Source of the DNA: an uncultured Comamonas sp.
GTDB taxonomy: Bacteria; Pseudomonadota; Gammaproteobacteria; Burkholderiales; Burkholderiaceae_C
Direction of reading: 5' to 3'
NCBI GenBank assembly: GCA_947306475.1
Contig: CAMZGS010000006.1
Location: 171,055 to 235,054, forward strand
Length of the DNA: 64,000 nucleotides
Shown here: piece after piece, positions 52,086 to 61,410 of the stretch
How the letters are laid out: each line of letters begins with the position of its first letter
Position numbering within the stretch: position 1 is the first letter of the stretch
The notes under the pieces: generated by a model
The model's database searches: none
Told to the model about the DNA's origin: nothing
The model's input: the letters and a program-made list of their open reading frames with translations, nothing else
Position numbers and translations under genes: made by a program

Positions 52086-52733
52086 TCAGGAGTTTTCGAG
52101 GACGATGCCCTCGATCACGTTGGCCACCTCCTCGCATTTGTCGGAGACGGATTCCAGGATCTCGTAGATCGCCTTGAGCTTGATGAGCTCGCGCACGTCC
52201 GGCTCCTCGCGAAACAGCTTGCTCATGGCGCCGCGCAGCACGCGGTCGGCGTCGGATTCGAGCAGGTCGATTTCCTGGCAGGTCTTGAGTGCTGCCTCTG
52301 CCACCTTGGCATCGGCCACGTGGTCCAGCAGCTTGACCGCATCGCGCAGGCGCTCGCAGCAGCGCACATTCAGGTCGGTCAGGCTGTGGATCTCCTCGGT
52401 CATGTGGCTGACGTCGTACAGGTACAGCGTGTCGGCGCAGTCCTGGATCAGGTCGGCCACATCGTCCATGGTGTTGATCAGGCTGTGGATGTGTTCGCGA
52501 TCCAGCGGGGTGATGAAGGTCTGGTGCAGGGTGCGGTTGACCTCGTCGGTGACGCGGTCGGCGGCACGTTCGGCGTTGTCCACGTCCTGGTTGTATTTTT
52601 CGCGCAGCTCGGTGTTGGGGTAGTTTTCGACCAGTTGAGCAAAGGCACGCGAAGCTTCGATGATGCGCTCGGCGTGTTGGTTGAACATTTCAAAAAAATT
52701 GCCTTCGCGCGGCAAAAGCTTGCCAAACAGCAT
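52086..52733 (-). CDS. DUF47/PhoU-like regulator of Pit
   Basis: 215 aa, all helical, no membrane segment. It begins MLFGKLLPREGNFFEMFNQH and has DNAERAADRVTDEVNRTLHQ, FITPLDREHIHSLINTMDD and LLESDADRVLRGAMSKLF, the acidic ExxxD metal-binding pattern of PhoU-like proteins. It pairs with pit and is presumed to modulate phosphate uptake. GAGGAG lies ~6 bases before the ATG. The large open frame that extends further upstream is not supported by sequence quality. Confidence 0.92.
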   Translation of the reverse strand: MLFGKLLPREGNFFEMFNQHAERIIEASRAFAQLVENYPNTELREKYNQDVDNAERAADRVTDEVNRTLHQTFITPLDREHIHSLINTMDDVADLIQDCADTLYLYDVSHMTEEIHSLTDLNVRCCERLRDAVKLLDHVADAKVAEAALKTCQEIDLLESDADRVLRGAMSKLFREEPDVRELIKLKAIYEILESVSDKCEEVANVIEGIVLENS

Positions 52734-53103
52734 GGACGCTCCTCTTGTGGATGGCGTGTGGTACAGGGGGACAGCGCTGCCCCCTTCACGCATGGGTGCA
52801 GCCGCAGACGGGGCGGCAGCCGGTTTCGCCCCAGGGGCGCAGCCAGGGCGTGAGCCTGTGGACTGCCGAATACGCGGATTTTCCACGACTACGGCCACCA
52901 GTTCGGGCGCCACGGGTACTGCACGCACCCCCCTGGCTGCCTGGCATGGGGGGCGGGCAGAGGGGGGTGAAACGCTGCAAGTGCTTGAATTCTCTGACTA
53001 TGGGCTTGTTGCAGTGCCGCAAATAAAAATTTTTACCATCTGTTGCGCTACCGCAACGCGGCATGGCTGTCTTCGCGAAAGACGAGATATGCATCAGGGC
53101 TAT
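52734..53103. other. Gene-free stretch between DUF47 gene and rarA
   Basis: 370 bases, no credible gene. The left part is G/C-rich. The right part has an AT-rich 12-base palindrome TAAAAATTTTTA (53024-53035) and a 6-bp GTTGCG/CGCAAC hairpin (just right of it) that may end rarA transcription. The promoter of the phosphate operon should be here. I looked for tandem CTGTCAT Pho-box repeats and saw none. Confidence 0.6.
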
Positions 53104-54438
53104 TCATGGCGCTGGCTTGACGTCGGCAGCGTTATTGCGCTCGCGCAGAGCCTGCAGCTTGGCGCCAATCTTGATTTCCAGGCCGCGCGGCACGGGCTCG
53201 TACAGCGTCGGCGCCTGCAGTCCGTCGGGCAGGTAGCGCTGACCGGCGGCAAAGCCGTCCTCTTCATCGTGGGCGTAGCGGTAGCCCTTGCCGTAGTCCA
53301 GTTGCTGCATCAGCTTGGTCGGGGCGTTGCGCAGGTGCAGCGGCACCGGGCGGCTGCCATCCTGCTGCACCAGGGCGCGGGCGCGCTTGTAGGCCACGTA
53401 GCCGGCATTGCTCTTGGGGGCCACGGCCAGATAGATCACGGCCTGCGCCAGGGCCAGTTCGCCCTCGGGGCTGCCCAGGCGCTCGTAGGTGGCGGCGGCT
53501 TCGTTGGCCAGCTGCATGGCGCGCGGGTCGGCCAGGCCGATGTCCTCCCAGGCCATGCGCACGATGCGCCGCGCCAGGTATCTGGGGTCGGCGCCGCCAT
53601 CGAGCATGCGCACCAGCCAGTACAGCGCTGCATCGGGGTCGGAGCCGCGCACGCTTTTGTGCAGGGCGCTGATGGTGTCGTAAAACTGCTCGCCGCCCTT
53701 GTCGTAGCGGCGCAGCTGCTGGCCCAGCACCTGCTGCAGCCAGGTGGCATTGATGGGGTCGATGCCCGCCTGCGCGGCGCTGATGGTCAGCGTCTCCAGC
53801 GTGTTGAGCAGGCGCCGCGCATCGCCGTCGGCATAGGCGATGAGGGTCTCCAGTGCATCATCTTCTATGGCTGGCAGCGCTTGCAGGGCCTGGGCCTTGG
53901 CGACAATCTGCTTCAAGTCCTCGGCGCTCAGGGGTTGCAGCACATACACCGTGGCGCGCGAGAGCAGGGCGCTGTTGACCTCGAACGAGGGGTTTTCCGT
54001 GGTGGCGCCGACAAAGGTGAACAGGCCGCTTTCCACATGCGGCAGGAAGGCGTCCTGCTGGCTTTTGTTGAAGCGGTGTACCTCATCGACAAACACGATG
54101 CTGCGCTGCGCCAGCAGCCCCTGGCGCGCGGCCTGGGCGCGTTCCACGGCATCGCGGATGTCCTTGACGCCCCCCAGCACGGCGCTGATGCTGATGAACT
54201 GGGCATCAAAGGCATCGGCCATCAGGCGCGCAATGGTGGTCTTGCCCACCCCGGGGGGGCCCCAGAAGATGCAGGAATGCGGTTGCCCCGACTCGAACGC
54301 CAGACGCAGCGGCATGCCCGGGCCCAGGATGTGCTGCTGGCCAATCACCTCACCCAGGTGGCGCGGGCGCAGGCGCTCGGCCAGGGGTTGATGCGGGGAG
54401 TCTGCTACAGAAGAGGTGCGAGGGGCGGTGTTCTGCAT
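53104..54438 (-). CDS. rarA: Replication-associated recombination protein RarA (MgsA)
   Basis: 444 aa AAA+ ATPase related to clamp-loader and RuvB proteins; it acts at stalled forks. Walker A FWGPPGVGKTTIARLMA, Walker B IVFVDEVHRFNKSQQDAFLP, sensor GATTENPSFEVNSALLSRA, and the tetramerisation part with RYLARRIVRMAWEDIGLADP and YVAYKRARALV. Ends with PRGLEIKIGAKLQALRE. The start at MQNTAPRTSS is the only ATG near the AAA domain. It is monocistronic, divergent from wrbA. Confidence 0.96.
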   Translation of the reverse strand: MQNTAPRTSSVADSPHQPLAERLRPRHLGEVIGQQHILGPGMPLRLAFESGQPHSCIFWGPPGVGKTTIARLMADAFDAQFISISAVLGGVKDIRDAVERAQAARQGLLAQRSIVFVDEVHRFNKSQQDAFLPHVESGLFTFVGATTENPSFEVNSALLSRATVYVLQPLSAEDLKQIVAKAQALQALPAIEDDALETLIAYADGDARRLLNTLETLTISAAQAGIDPINATWLQQVLGQQLRRYDKGGEQFYDTISALHKSVRGSDPDAALYWLVRMLDGGADPRYLARRIVRMAWEDIGLADPRAMQLANEAAATYERLGSPEGELALAQAVIYLAVAPKSNAGYVAYKRARALVQQDGSRPVPLHLRNAPTKLMQQLDYGKGYRYAHDEEDGFAAGQRYLPDGLQAPTLYEPVPRGLEIKIGAKLQALRERNNAADVKPAP

Positions 54439-54633
54439 AGGGCTGGCATCCTAGCGCCTGCATGGGCGCCTGCAACGCAACACGTTTAACACGTGCGGGG
54501 TCGGGTGCGCCCGGATGCCCGGCAGTGCACTTGCGGCGCGCGCGGTTTTCGCGCTGGCTTGCGTGGCGCTGCTGGCCTGGGGATGATGGGTGGGCATTTT
54601 TTCTCAACCCTCCCGCTTTTTAAGGAGCACACC

Positions 54634-55233
54634 ATGAGCGTAAAACTGGCTGTTGTTTACTACTCCACCTATGGCACCAACTACCAGATGGCCAGCATCG
54701 CTGCCGAGGCGGCGCAGGCCGCTGGCGCTCAGGTGCGCTTGCTCAAAGTGCCTGAGACAGTGCCCGCTGCCATCGTCGATGGCCAACCGGCTTGGAAAGC
54801 GCAAGCCCAGGCCACTGCCCATATCCCGACCGTGACCGTGGACGATATGGATTGGGCCAACGCCTACTTGATTTGTGCGCCCACGCGCTTTGGTGGCATG
54901 GCCAGCCAGATGCGTGCCTTTATCGACACCCTGGGCGGTTTTTGGGCCAAGGGCGGCTTGGCCAACAAGGCGGTGTCGGCCATGACCTCGGCGCAGAACG
55001 CCCACGGCGGACAGGAGTCCACGTTGCTGACCTTCTATTACACCGCCATGCACTGGGGCGGCATCATCGTGGCGCCGGGCTTTACCGATGCGGCCATCTA
55101 CAAGACTGGCGGCAACCCCTATGGCTACAGCCACACCCAGGGCCAGGAGTTTGGCGAGGAGGCACGCGCCAGCATCAGCCACCAGGCACGCCGACTGGTG
55201 GAAGTGGCACAGAAGCTGACGGCATCTGCCTGA
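54634..55233 (+). CDS. wrbA: NAD(P)H:quinone oxidoreductase WrbA
   Basis: 199 aa flavodoxin-like enzyme that reduces quinones by two electrons and protects against redox cycling. FMN-binding loop [17 protein letters not shown], then [40 protein letters not shown], and [16 protein letters not shown] are family marks. AAGGAG precedes the ATG by ~6 bases, fixing the start against the longer open frame. A dispersed palindrome follows, between it and the convergent lpxH. Confidence 0.95.
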   Translation: MSVKLAVVYYSTYGTNYQMASIAAEAAQAAGAQVRLLKVPETVPAAIVDGQPAWKAQAQATAHIPTVTVDDMDWANAYLICAPTRFGGMASQMRAFIDTLGGFWAKGGLANKAVSAMTSAQNAHGGQESTLLTFYYTAMHWGGIIVAPGFTDAAIYKTGGNPYGYSHTQGQEFGEEARASISHQARRLVEVAQKLTASA

Positions 55234-55249
55234 CGTAGATTCATTGAAA

Positions 55250-55334
55250 AGTGAGCTGCTTGCGCTCGCTGGTCAAGGGTTTCAGGCAGTTTTTACCCTG
55301 AAATCCAATACTGTCGGACGCAAGCAGCTATCAA
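55250..55334. repeat. Dispersed palindromic element (long form) between wrbA and lpxH
   Basis: GAGCTGCTTGCGCTC (55253-55267) and GGACGCAAGCAGCTAT (55316-55331), inner CAAGGGTTTCAG / CTGAAATCC. Convergent gap; overlaps the lpxH stop. Confidence 0.8.
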
Positions 55335-56152
55335 AAATAATATACCCAGGGGATGCGCTGCCAGGCGCCATCGGGCGTGATGCGCAGCACCTCGGCGCGC
55401 GGCTGGGGGCCATCGCAGTGCCAGTCGGAGAGCACCACGCGCGTGCGCCCGGCGGGCAGCAGGTGGTCGGCAGGGCGGTGGGTGTGGCCGTGGATCAGCA
55501 CCTGTGCCTGAGTGTGCTCCAGCCACTGCACGGTCAGGATGGGGTCGGCATCGGCATAGGGGGCATCAGACAGTTTGCGCTGCTCGCTGGCGCTGCGGAT
55601 CTGTCGCGCCAGGGTGCGGCGCGCGGCCAGGGGCTGCGCCAGCAACTGCTGCTGCCAGGCGGGGTTGCGGCTCATGGCGCGAAACTGCTGGTATTCCACG
55701 TCGTCCAGGCACAGCGCGTCGCCGTGCGAGAGCAGCCAGCGCTGCGTGCCCCAGATGAACAGGGTGGGGTCGGCCAGCCCCTGCATGCCGCTGGCGCGTA
55801 AAAAATCGGCCCCCGCCAGAAAGTCGCGGTTGCCGATCATGAAGAAGATGGGGCGCTGGCGGCTGGCAGCCAGCAGGGTGGCCGCGCAGTCGGCTTCGAA
55901 ACTGCCGGGCTCCAGCAGCGCATCGTCACCGACCCAGGCCTCGAACAAATCCCCGAGGATGAAGATGGCGCTGGCGCGGCTGCTGGCCAGATAGCGCTGC
56001 CAGGCGGCCAGGGTGGCTGGCTCGTGCGCCTGCAGGTGCAGGTCGGCAATGCATTCGACCGCACTCCAGTGGTCGGGCGCCACCAGCGTTTGCGCGGGCA
56101 GCGCCGCCACCGAGGGTGCGGTCGCAGCGCTCAGACCAGAAGCAGACGACAA
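55331..56152 (-). CDS. lpxH: UDP-2,3-diacylglucosamine diphosphatase
   Basis: About 273 aa. LpxH makes lipid X in lipid A synthesis. Calcineurin-type metal motifs are all present: IADLHLQ, ILGDLFEAWVGDD, MIGNRDFLAG, LSHGDALCLDD and LIHGHTHRPADH. The start is doubtful. The only upstream candidates are TTG (56152, four bases from the ppiB stop) or GTG codons further in; no good ribosome site is seen, suggesting coupling to ppiB. The first ~30 residues are therefore uncertain. Confidence 0.92.
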   Translation of the reverse strand: MSSASGLSAATAPSVAALPAQTLVAPDHWSAVECIADLHLQAHEPATLAAWQRYLASSRASAIFILGDLFEAWVGDDALLEPGSFEADCAATLLAASRQRPIFFMIGNRDFLAGADFLRASGMQGLADPTLFIWGTQRWLLSHGDALCLDDVEYQQFRAMSRNPAWQQQLLAQPLAARRTLARQIRSASEQRKLSDAPYADADPILTVQWLEHTQAQVLIHGHTHRPADHLLPAGRTRVVLSDWHCDGPQPRAEVLRITPDGAWQRIPWVYYF

Positions 56153-56155
56153 GAT

Positions 56156-56683
56156 TTACAGAGCAACGGCTTTGTCGATCACCACGGCGTCGAACGGCAC
56201 GTCGTCGTGGAAGCCCTTGCGGGTGGTGCGCACCTTCTTGATGGCATCGACCACTTCAGTGCCCTTGACCACCTTGCCGAACACGGCATAGCCCCAGCCT
56301 TGGGCGGTGGGGGAGGTGTGGTTCAGGAAGTCGTTGTCCACCACGTTGATGAAGAACTGGGCCGTGGCGCTGTGCGGATCGCTGGTGCGAGCCATGGCGA
56401 TGGTGTACTTCTCGTTCTTGAGGCCGTTCCTGGCTTCGTTCTCGATGGGGGCCTGGGTTTCCTTTTGCTTCATGTCGGCCGTGAAGCCGCCACCCTGGAT
56501 CATGAAGTTCTTGATCACGCGGTGGAAGATGGTGCCGTTGTAGAAGCCGCTGTTGACGTAGTTCAGGAAGTTTTCCGTGGTCTTGGGCGCATTGACGGCG
56601 TCCAGCTCCAGGGTGATGACGCCCTGGGTGGCTTCGTCTGCAACGTTGATGGTGACGTGCAGTTCGACTTGAGGTTGGCTCAT
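56156..56683 (-). CDS. ppiB: Peptidyl-prolyl cis-trans isomerase B (cyclophilin, cytoplasmic)
   Basis: 175 aa without a signal peptide. Active-site residues of cyclophilin are visible: [18 protein letters not shown] (Arg/Phe/Met/Gln), then [19 protein letters not shown] and [18 protein letters not shown]. It starts [20 protein letters not shown]. It speeds proline isomerisation during folding. It follows ppiA by 59 bases and is upstream of lpxH. Confidence 0.96.
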   Translation of the reverse strand: MSQPQVELHVTINVADEATQGVITLELDAVNAPKTTENFLNYVNSGFYNGTIFHRVIKNFMIQGGGFTADMKQKETQAPIENEARNGLKNEKYTIAMARTSDPHSATAQFFINVVDNDFLNHTSPTAQGWGYAVFGKVVKGTEVVDAIKKVRTTRKGFHDDVPFDAVVIDKAVAL

Positions 56684-56742
56684 GGTGGTTTTCTTTCAGG
56701 GTTGGGTGAAGAAGCGGGCTGCTCGCAGCGCCGCGTGTGTGC

Positions 56743-57321
56743 CTATTGCACGATGCTGGCCGACTGGATGACCACCGGCGTGGTGGGTACATCGGCGTGC
56801 ATGCCGACCCGGCCCGTGGGCACGGTGCGGATCTTGTCCACCACCTCCTGGCCCTGCACCACGCGGCCAAAGACGGCGTAGCCGTAACCATCGGGGCGCG
56901 GGGCATCCAGGTTGGGGTTGTCGGTGACGTTGATGAAGAACTGGGCCGTGGCGGAGTTGGGGTCCGGGCGGCGTGCCATGGCAACGCTGTAGCGCGTGTT
57001 GCGCAGGCCGTTGTTCGCCTCCAGCGGGATGGGCGCGCGCGTGGGCTTTTCCTGCATGGCGCTGGTAAAGCCACCGCCCTGGATCATGAAGTTGTCGATC
57101 ACGCGGTGAAAGATCGTGCCGTCGTAGTGGCCGGAGCGTACGTACTGCAAAAAGTTTTCCACCGTGCGCGGCGCCTTGTCCGCATCCAGCTGCAACACGA
57201 TGTCGCCCAGGCTGGTGCTGAGCTTGACCTTGGGGGCAGAAGCCCCCTGTGCGCAGACAGAGCCGGCCAGCAGCAGGCTGGCGCCGAAAAAGGTGGTCAG
57301 GGTGCGGCGATCGATCTTCAT
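56743..57321 (-). CDS. ppiA: Peptidyl-prolyl cis-trans isomerase A (cyclophilin, periplasmic)
   Basis: 192 aa. A signal peptide ([18 protein letters not shown]) marks export, unlike the neighbouring ppiB. The catalytic core is the same: [18 protein letters not shown] and [19 protein letters not shown]. The ATG at 57321 (MKIDRRT) is chosen; an in-frame TTG two codons upstream is unlikely. [16 protein letters not shown] could be read by the Tat system, but Sec is as likely. Adjacent ppiA-ppiB probably arose by duplication, serving periplasm and cytoplasm. Confidence 0.94.
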   Translation of the reverse strand: MKIDRRTLTTFFGASLLLAGSVCAQGASAPKVKLSTSLGDIVLQLDADKAPRTVENFLQYVRSGHYDGTIFHRVIDNFMIQGGGFTSAMQEKPTRAPIPLEANNGLRNTRYSVAMARRPDPNSATAQFFINVTDNPNLDAPRPDGYGYAVFGRVVQGQEVVDKIRTVPTGRVGMHADVPTTPVVIQSASIVQ

Positions 57322-57351
57322 GGTCAATGGTGCAGCGAGTGGAAGAAACCT

Positions 57352-57894
57352 TCAGGGCTGGCCCAGCTGCAATACGGATTGCAGGCCCTGCAGCTTGCGC
57401 TGCAGCGCCGGTTGCGCGCCTTGCAGCTTGATGGACTGGGTGTAGGCCTCGTGTGCCAGGCGCAGATAGACATCGCCCAGGTTCTCGTAGGCCACCGGGT
57501 ATTCCGGGTTGTTGCGCACGGCGCTTTGCAGCGCGCTGCGCGCCTGTTCCAGCTTGCCCTGGCTGGCGTAGATCACGGCCAGGTTGTTGTAGGGCTCGGG
57601 CAGCTCGGGGTATTCCTCGGTCAGCTGGGTCCAGGTCTGCACGGCGGCGGCGGTGTCGCCAGCCTGCGACTGGGCGCTGCCTTGCAGAAAGCGCATCTGT
57701 GGATCGCGCGGGTTGGTGGCCAGATACTGCTGCGCCTGCTCCAGGGCCTTGGCAGTGTTGCCGCTGCGGATGAGGGAGGCCACCTCGCTGTAGGCGTCGG
57801 CCTGAGCGGTGCCGCACAGGGTGAAAAAGGCGGCAGCGGCAGCGCCAAGGCGCAGGCAGCGGCGTACAACGGCAGGCTCAGGCAGGAAAGTCAT
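57352..57894 (-). CDS. TPR-repeat periplasmic protein
   Basis: 180 aa. After a signal peptide (CLRLGAAAAAFFTLCGTAQA) come about four tetratricopeptide units (AYSEVASLIRSGNTAKALEQ, DPQMRFLQGSAQSQAGDTAA, PEPYNNLAVIYASQGKLEQA, YPVAYENLGDVYLRLAHEAY). No enzymatic domain. TPR proteins act as scaffolds; the partner is unknown. It precedes ppiA by 30 bases, so it is probably the first gene of TPR-ppiA-ppiB-lpxH and may relate to envelope protein folding. Divergent from cysS over 258 bases with no other gene. Confidence 0.88.
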   Translation of the reverse strand: MTFLPEPAVVRRCLRLGAAAAAFFTLCGTAQADAYSEVASLIRSGNTAKALEQAQQYLATNPRDPQMRFLQGSAQSQAGDTAAAVQTWTQLTEEYPELPEPYNNLAVIYASQGKLEQARSALQSAVRNNPEYPVAYENLGDVYLRLAHEAYTQSIKLQGAQPALQRKLQGLQSVLQLGQP

Positions 57895-58152
57895 ACTTCT
57901 AAAGGGCGGGCAAGAAAGCCGACGGGGGAAAGCACGCCACGGGGCGCCAGGACGGTGGACTGCCACCAGGGGTTGCGCCTGTGGCGACGGCGCCGCAGCG
58001 TGCGGCGGGTTTATACTGCGCGGCAATTGTAGCGGCTGCATTTTGCAGCCTGGCTTCTTGTGTGGCGCAAGGTGGCGCAGGCGCTGCGCGCCGGGATGCT
58101 GGCCAGGCATCCCCTTCAGCCACCGCTGTTCTTCCTCTGCTTCTTTCTTCCC

Positions 58153-59532
58153 ATGAGTTTGCGTATCTACAACACGCTGTCGCGTGCCTTGGAGGCGTTT
58201 GTGCCCCTGCAAGACGGTCACGTACGTATGTACGTTTGCGGCATGACCGTGTACGACCTGTGCCACCTGGGCCATGCGCGCTCGATGGTGGCCTTCGATG
58301 TGGTGCAGCGCTGGCTGCGTGCCAGCGGCTATCAGGTCACGTATGTGCGCAACATCACCGATATCGACGACAAGATCATCCAGCGCGCCGTGCAGAACGG
58401 CGAGACCGTGCGCGCGCTGACCGATCGCATGATCGATGCGCTGCACGAAGATGCCGACGCCCTGGGCATCGAGCGACCCACGCACGAGCCGCGCGCCACG
58501 GATTACGTGCCCCAGATGCTGTCCATGATAGGCCGCCTGCAGAACAAGGGCCTGGCCTACCAGGCCGACAACGGCGACGTGCTGTTCTCCGTGCGCCAGT
58601 TTCCCGGCTACGGCAAGCTTTCGGGCAAATCGCTCGACGAACTGAACGCCGGCGAGCGTGTGGCCGTGCAGGACGGCAAGCGTGACCCGCTGGACTTTGT
58701 GCTGTGGAAATCGGCCAAGGAGCAGGAGCCCGAAGAGGTCAAGTGGACCAGCCCCTTTGGCGCAGGCCGCCCCGGCTGGCACATCGAATGCTCTGCCATG
58801 GGCTGCGAACTGCTGGGCGAGAGTTTCGACATCCACGGCGGTGGCGCCGACCTGCAGTTCCCGCACCACGAAAACGAAATTGCCCAGAGCGAAGGCGCCA
58901 CGGGCAAGCCCTTCGTGAAGGTGTGGATGCACAACGGCTTCATCAACGTGGACAACGAGAAGATGTCCAAGTCCCTGGGCAACTTCTTCACCATCCGCGA
59001 CGTGCTCAGGGAGTACGAGCCGGAGGTGGTGCGCTTTTTCGTGGTGCGCAGCCACTACCGCAGCCCGCTCAACTACTCCAACGTGCATCTGGACGATGCG
59101 CGCAGTGCCCTCAAGCGCCTTTACACCGCGCTGACGGTGGTGCAGCCCCAGGCCGTGGAGATCGACTGGACCAACCCCTATGCCGCACGTTTCAAGGCGG
59201 CAATGGATGAAGACTTTGGCACCCCCGAGGCGGTGGCCGTGCTGTTCGATCTGGCAGCCGAGGTCAACCGCAGCAAATCGGCGCAGCTGGCGGGGGTGCT
59301 GAAGGCGCTGGGCGCTTGCCTGGGCCTGCTGCAGGCCGATCCGCAAAAGTTTTTGCAGGCCGGCGCTGCAGGCGTGGATGCTGCGGCCATCGAGGCCAAG
59401 ATTGCCGCCCGGGCCGCTGCCAAGGCGGCCAAAAACTGGGCCGAGGCCGACCGCATCCGCAATGAGCTGCTGGCGCAGGGCATTGTGCTCAAGGACTCGG
59501 CCAGCGGCACGACGTGGGAGGCCGCCCAGTAA
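58153..59532 (+). CDS. cysS: Cysteinyl-tRNA synthetase
   Basis: 459 aa class I synthetase. Zinc/cysteine-binding [18 protein letters not shown] contains the HIGH-like HLGH. Further marks are [40 protein letters not shown] and [14 protein letters not shown] (KMSKS loop). The C-terminal helical domain follows, ending near [19 protein letters not shown]. Start MSLRIYNTL is fixed by homology; no strong ribosome site (TCTTTCTTCCC). It is followed after 43 bases by the glycosylase gene. Confidence 0.97.
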   Translation: MSLRIYNTLSRALEAFVPLQDGHVRMYVCGMTVYDLCHLGHARSMVAFDVVQRWLRASGYQVTYVRNITDIDDKIIQRAVQNGETVRALTDRMIDALHEDADALGIERPTHEPRATDYVPQMLSMIGRLQNKGLAYQADNGDVLFSVRQFPGYGKLSGKSLDELNAGERVAVQDGKRDPLDFVLWKSAKEQEPEEVKWTSPFGAGRPGWHIECSAMGCELLGESFDIHGGGADLQFPHHENEIAQSEGATGKPFVKVWMHNGFINVDNEKMSKSLGNFFTIRDVLREYEPEVVRFFVVRSHYRSPLNYSNVHLDDARSALKRLYTALTVVQPQAVEIDWTNPYAARFKAAMDEDFGTPEAVAVLFDLAAEVNRSKSAQLAGVLKALGACLGLLQADPQKFLQAGAAGVDAAAIEAKIAARAAAKAAKNWAEADRIRNELLAQGIVLKDSASGTTWEAAQ

Positions 59533-59575
59533 GTTGCCACTCCCCGCAAGGGAGTGGAGTACCGGGCATTGCGTT

Positions 59576-60235
59576 ATGGCTCCTTCACCAAAAGTGCAAC
59601 TTCCCGTTGCACCAGACTACGCGCCGCCGTACTGGACGCAGGCCTGCCAGCATCTGGTGAAAAAGGACCGGGTGATGCGTCGCCTGATTCCGCAGTTCGG
59701 CAGCGAAGCCCTGGCCTCGCGCGGCGATCCGTTCATCACCCTGGCGCGCTCCATCGTCGGGCAGCAGGTATCGGTCAAATCCGCAGCCAGCATCTGGCGG
59801 CGCCTGGAGGCGCTGCCGCCGGCCATGGAACCTGAACATCTGCTGCGCCTGAAGGTGGACGACATGCGCGCAGCGGGACTGTCGGCGCGCAAGGTGGACT
59901 ATCTGGTCGATCTGGCGATCCACTTCACCGAAGGCCGCCTGCACATCGAGGACTGGCCGAAGATGGACGATGAGAGCATCATCGCCGAGTTGATGGCCAT
60001 CCGGGGCATCGGCCGCTGGACGGCGCAGATGTGCCTGATGTTCTACCTGCAGCGGCCCAACGTGCTGCCCCTGGACGATGTGGGCTTGCTCAAGGGCATC
60101 AGCCAGTGCTACTTCTCGGGCGATCCGGTCAGCCGCAGCGACGCCCGCGAGGTGGCCGAAGCGTGGAGACCCTGGGCCACGGTGGCGACTTGGTATATTT
60201 GGCGCTCGCTGGATCCCCAGCCTGTGGCCTATTGA
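59576..60235 (+). CDS. DNA-3-methyladenine glycosylase II (AlkA-like, HhH-GPD)
   Basis: 219 aa. It removes alkylated bases from DNA. The helix-hairpin-helix is AIRGIGRWTAQMCLMFYLQR, with the catalytic aspartate in LPLDDVGLLKG. ITLARSIVGQQVSVKSAASI is the family's helix with GQQxS. It lacks the N-terminal AlkA domain, so it is the short type common in Proteobacteria (~210 aa), and lacks an iron-sulfur cluster. The start is ATG at 59576. It precedes accA by 50 bases. Confidence 0.92.
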   Translation: MAPSPKVQLPVAPDYAPPYWTQACQHLVKKDRVMRRLIPQFGSEALASRGDPFITLARSIVGQQVSVKSAASIWRRLEALPPAMEPEHLLRLKVDDMRAAGLSARKVDYLVDLAIHFTEGRLHIEDWPKMDDESIIAELMAIRGIGRWTAQMCLMFYLQRPNVLPLDDVGLLKGISQCYFSGDPVSRSDAREVAEAWRPWATVATWYIWRSLDPQPVAY

Positions 60236-60285
60236 CATGATGGACAAGTTCCTCGGGCCGTAGCGCCGGGACAAGGAGAGAAATC

Positions 60286-61257
60286 TTGGCTAAAAAAACC
60301 TTTCTGGACTTCGAGCACCCCATTGCCGAGTTGGAATCCAAAATCGAAGAACTGCGCTACGTGCAGAGCGAAAGCGCGGTGGATATCGCCGATGAAATCG
60401 AGCAGTTGAGCAAGAAAAGCAATCAACTGACCAAGGATATCTACAGCAATCTGACACCCTGGCAGATAACCAAGATTGCCCGGCACGCCGACCGTCCCTA
60501 CACCCTGGACTACGTGCGCGAGATCTTCACCGACTTCATGGAAATGCACGGCGATCGCCACTTTGCCGACGACAAGTCCATCATCGGCGGCCTGGCGCGT
60601 TTCAACGGCCAGCCCTGCATGGTGATCGGCCACCAGAAGGGGCGTGACACCAAGGAGCGTGCGCTGCGCAACTTCGGCATGACCAAGCCGGAGGGCTATC
60701 GCAAGGCGCTGCGCCTGATGAAGACAGCCGAGAAGTTCAGGCTGCCCGTGTTCACCTTTGTGGACACCCCTGGTGCCTTCCCCGGCATCGATGCTGAAGA
60801 GCGCGGTCAGTCCGAGGCCATTGGCCGCAACATCTACGAGATGTCGCAGCTCAAGACCCCCATCATCACCACCATCATTGGTGAAGGTGGCTCGGGCGGC
60901 GCTCTGGCCATTTCCGTGGCCGACCAGGTGCTGATGCTGCAATACGCCGTGTACTCGGTCATCAGCCCGGAAGGCTGCGCCTCCATCCTGTGGAAGACCG
61001 GCGAAAAAGCCGCCGAGGCCGCCGAAGCCATGGGCATCACCGCACACCGCTTGAAGGCTTTGGGTCTGGTGGACAAGATCGTCAGCGAGCCCGTGGGCGG
61101 CGCGCACCGCGATCCCAAACACATGGCCAGCCTGCTCAAGCGCGCCCTGGGTGATGCCTGGCGCCAGCTGGTCGATCTGCCTCTGGACGCGCTGCAGGAG
61201 CGTCGCTACGAGCGCCTGCAAAGCTATGGCCGCTTCAGCGACACCAAGAGCCGTTGA
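60286..61257 (+). CDS. accA: Acetyl-CoA carboxylase carboxyltransferase subunit alpha
   Basis: 323 aa. With AccD it moves the carboxyl group from carboxybiotin to acetyl-CoA, the first step of fatty-acid synthesis. [20 protein letters not shown] opens, and [40 protein letters not shown] and [20 protein letters not shown] are family blocks. The start is a TTG at 60286 with AAGGAGAG eight bases before; MAKKTFLDF matches the family exactly, so the rare start is well supported. Terminated by a GGCCC/GGGCC hairpin. Confidence 0.97.
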   Translation: MAKKTFLDFEHPIAELESKIEELRYVQSESAVDIADEIEQLSKKSNQLTKDIYSNLTPWQITKIARHADRPYTLDYVREIFTDFMEMHGDRHFADDKSIIGGLARFNGQPCMVIGHQKGRDTKERALRNFGMTKPEGYRKALRLMKTAEKFRLPVFTFVDTPGAFPGIDAEERGQSEAIGRNIYEMSQLKTPIITTIIGEGGSGGALAISVADQVLMLQYAVYSVISPEGCASILWKTGEKAAEAAEAMGITAHRLKALGLVDKIVSEPVGGAHRDPKHMASLLKRALGDAWRQLVDLPLDALQERRYERLQSYGRFSDTKSR

Positions 61258-61286
61258 ACATCAGGCTTCCGCCATCCTCATCGCAC

Positions 61287-61309
61287 AGGCCCTACGGGGC
61301 CTTTGTTAT
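61287..61309 (+). terminator. Terminator after accA
   Basis: AGGCCC-TACG-GGGCCT then TTGTTATTT. Short but with a stable tetraloop. Confidence 0.75.
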
Positions 61310-61314
61310 TTAAA

Positions 61315-61398
61315 GAATAGCGGCTTGCGCTTGAAAGCAAAGGATTTCAAGGTGAAATCCATCTGAAATCCTTATTCAGAAAGCGCGAACAGCTATTA
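61315..61398. repeat. Dispersed palindromic element (long form) between accA and tilS
   Basis: AATAGCGGCTTGCGCTTGAA and AAAGCGCGAACAGCTATT form the outer stem with few mismatches; inner AAAGGATTTCA / TGAAATCCTT. It ends 12 bases before the tilS start, so it covers the promoter/leader side of tilS. Confidence 0.82.
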
Positions 61399-61410
61399 AA
61401 TAAGGAATCT

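Noticed and set aside
53860..53895. Possible repeat copy inside rarA (CTATGGCTGGCAGCGCTTGC)
   Set aside because: Only one arm resembles the family and there is no inverted partner; it is within chance for this composition.
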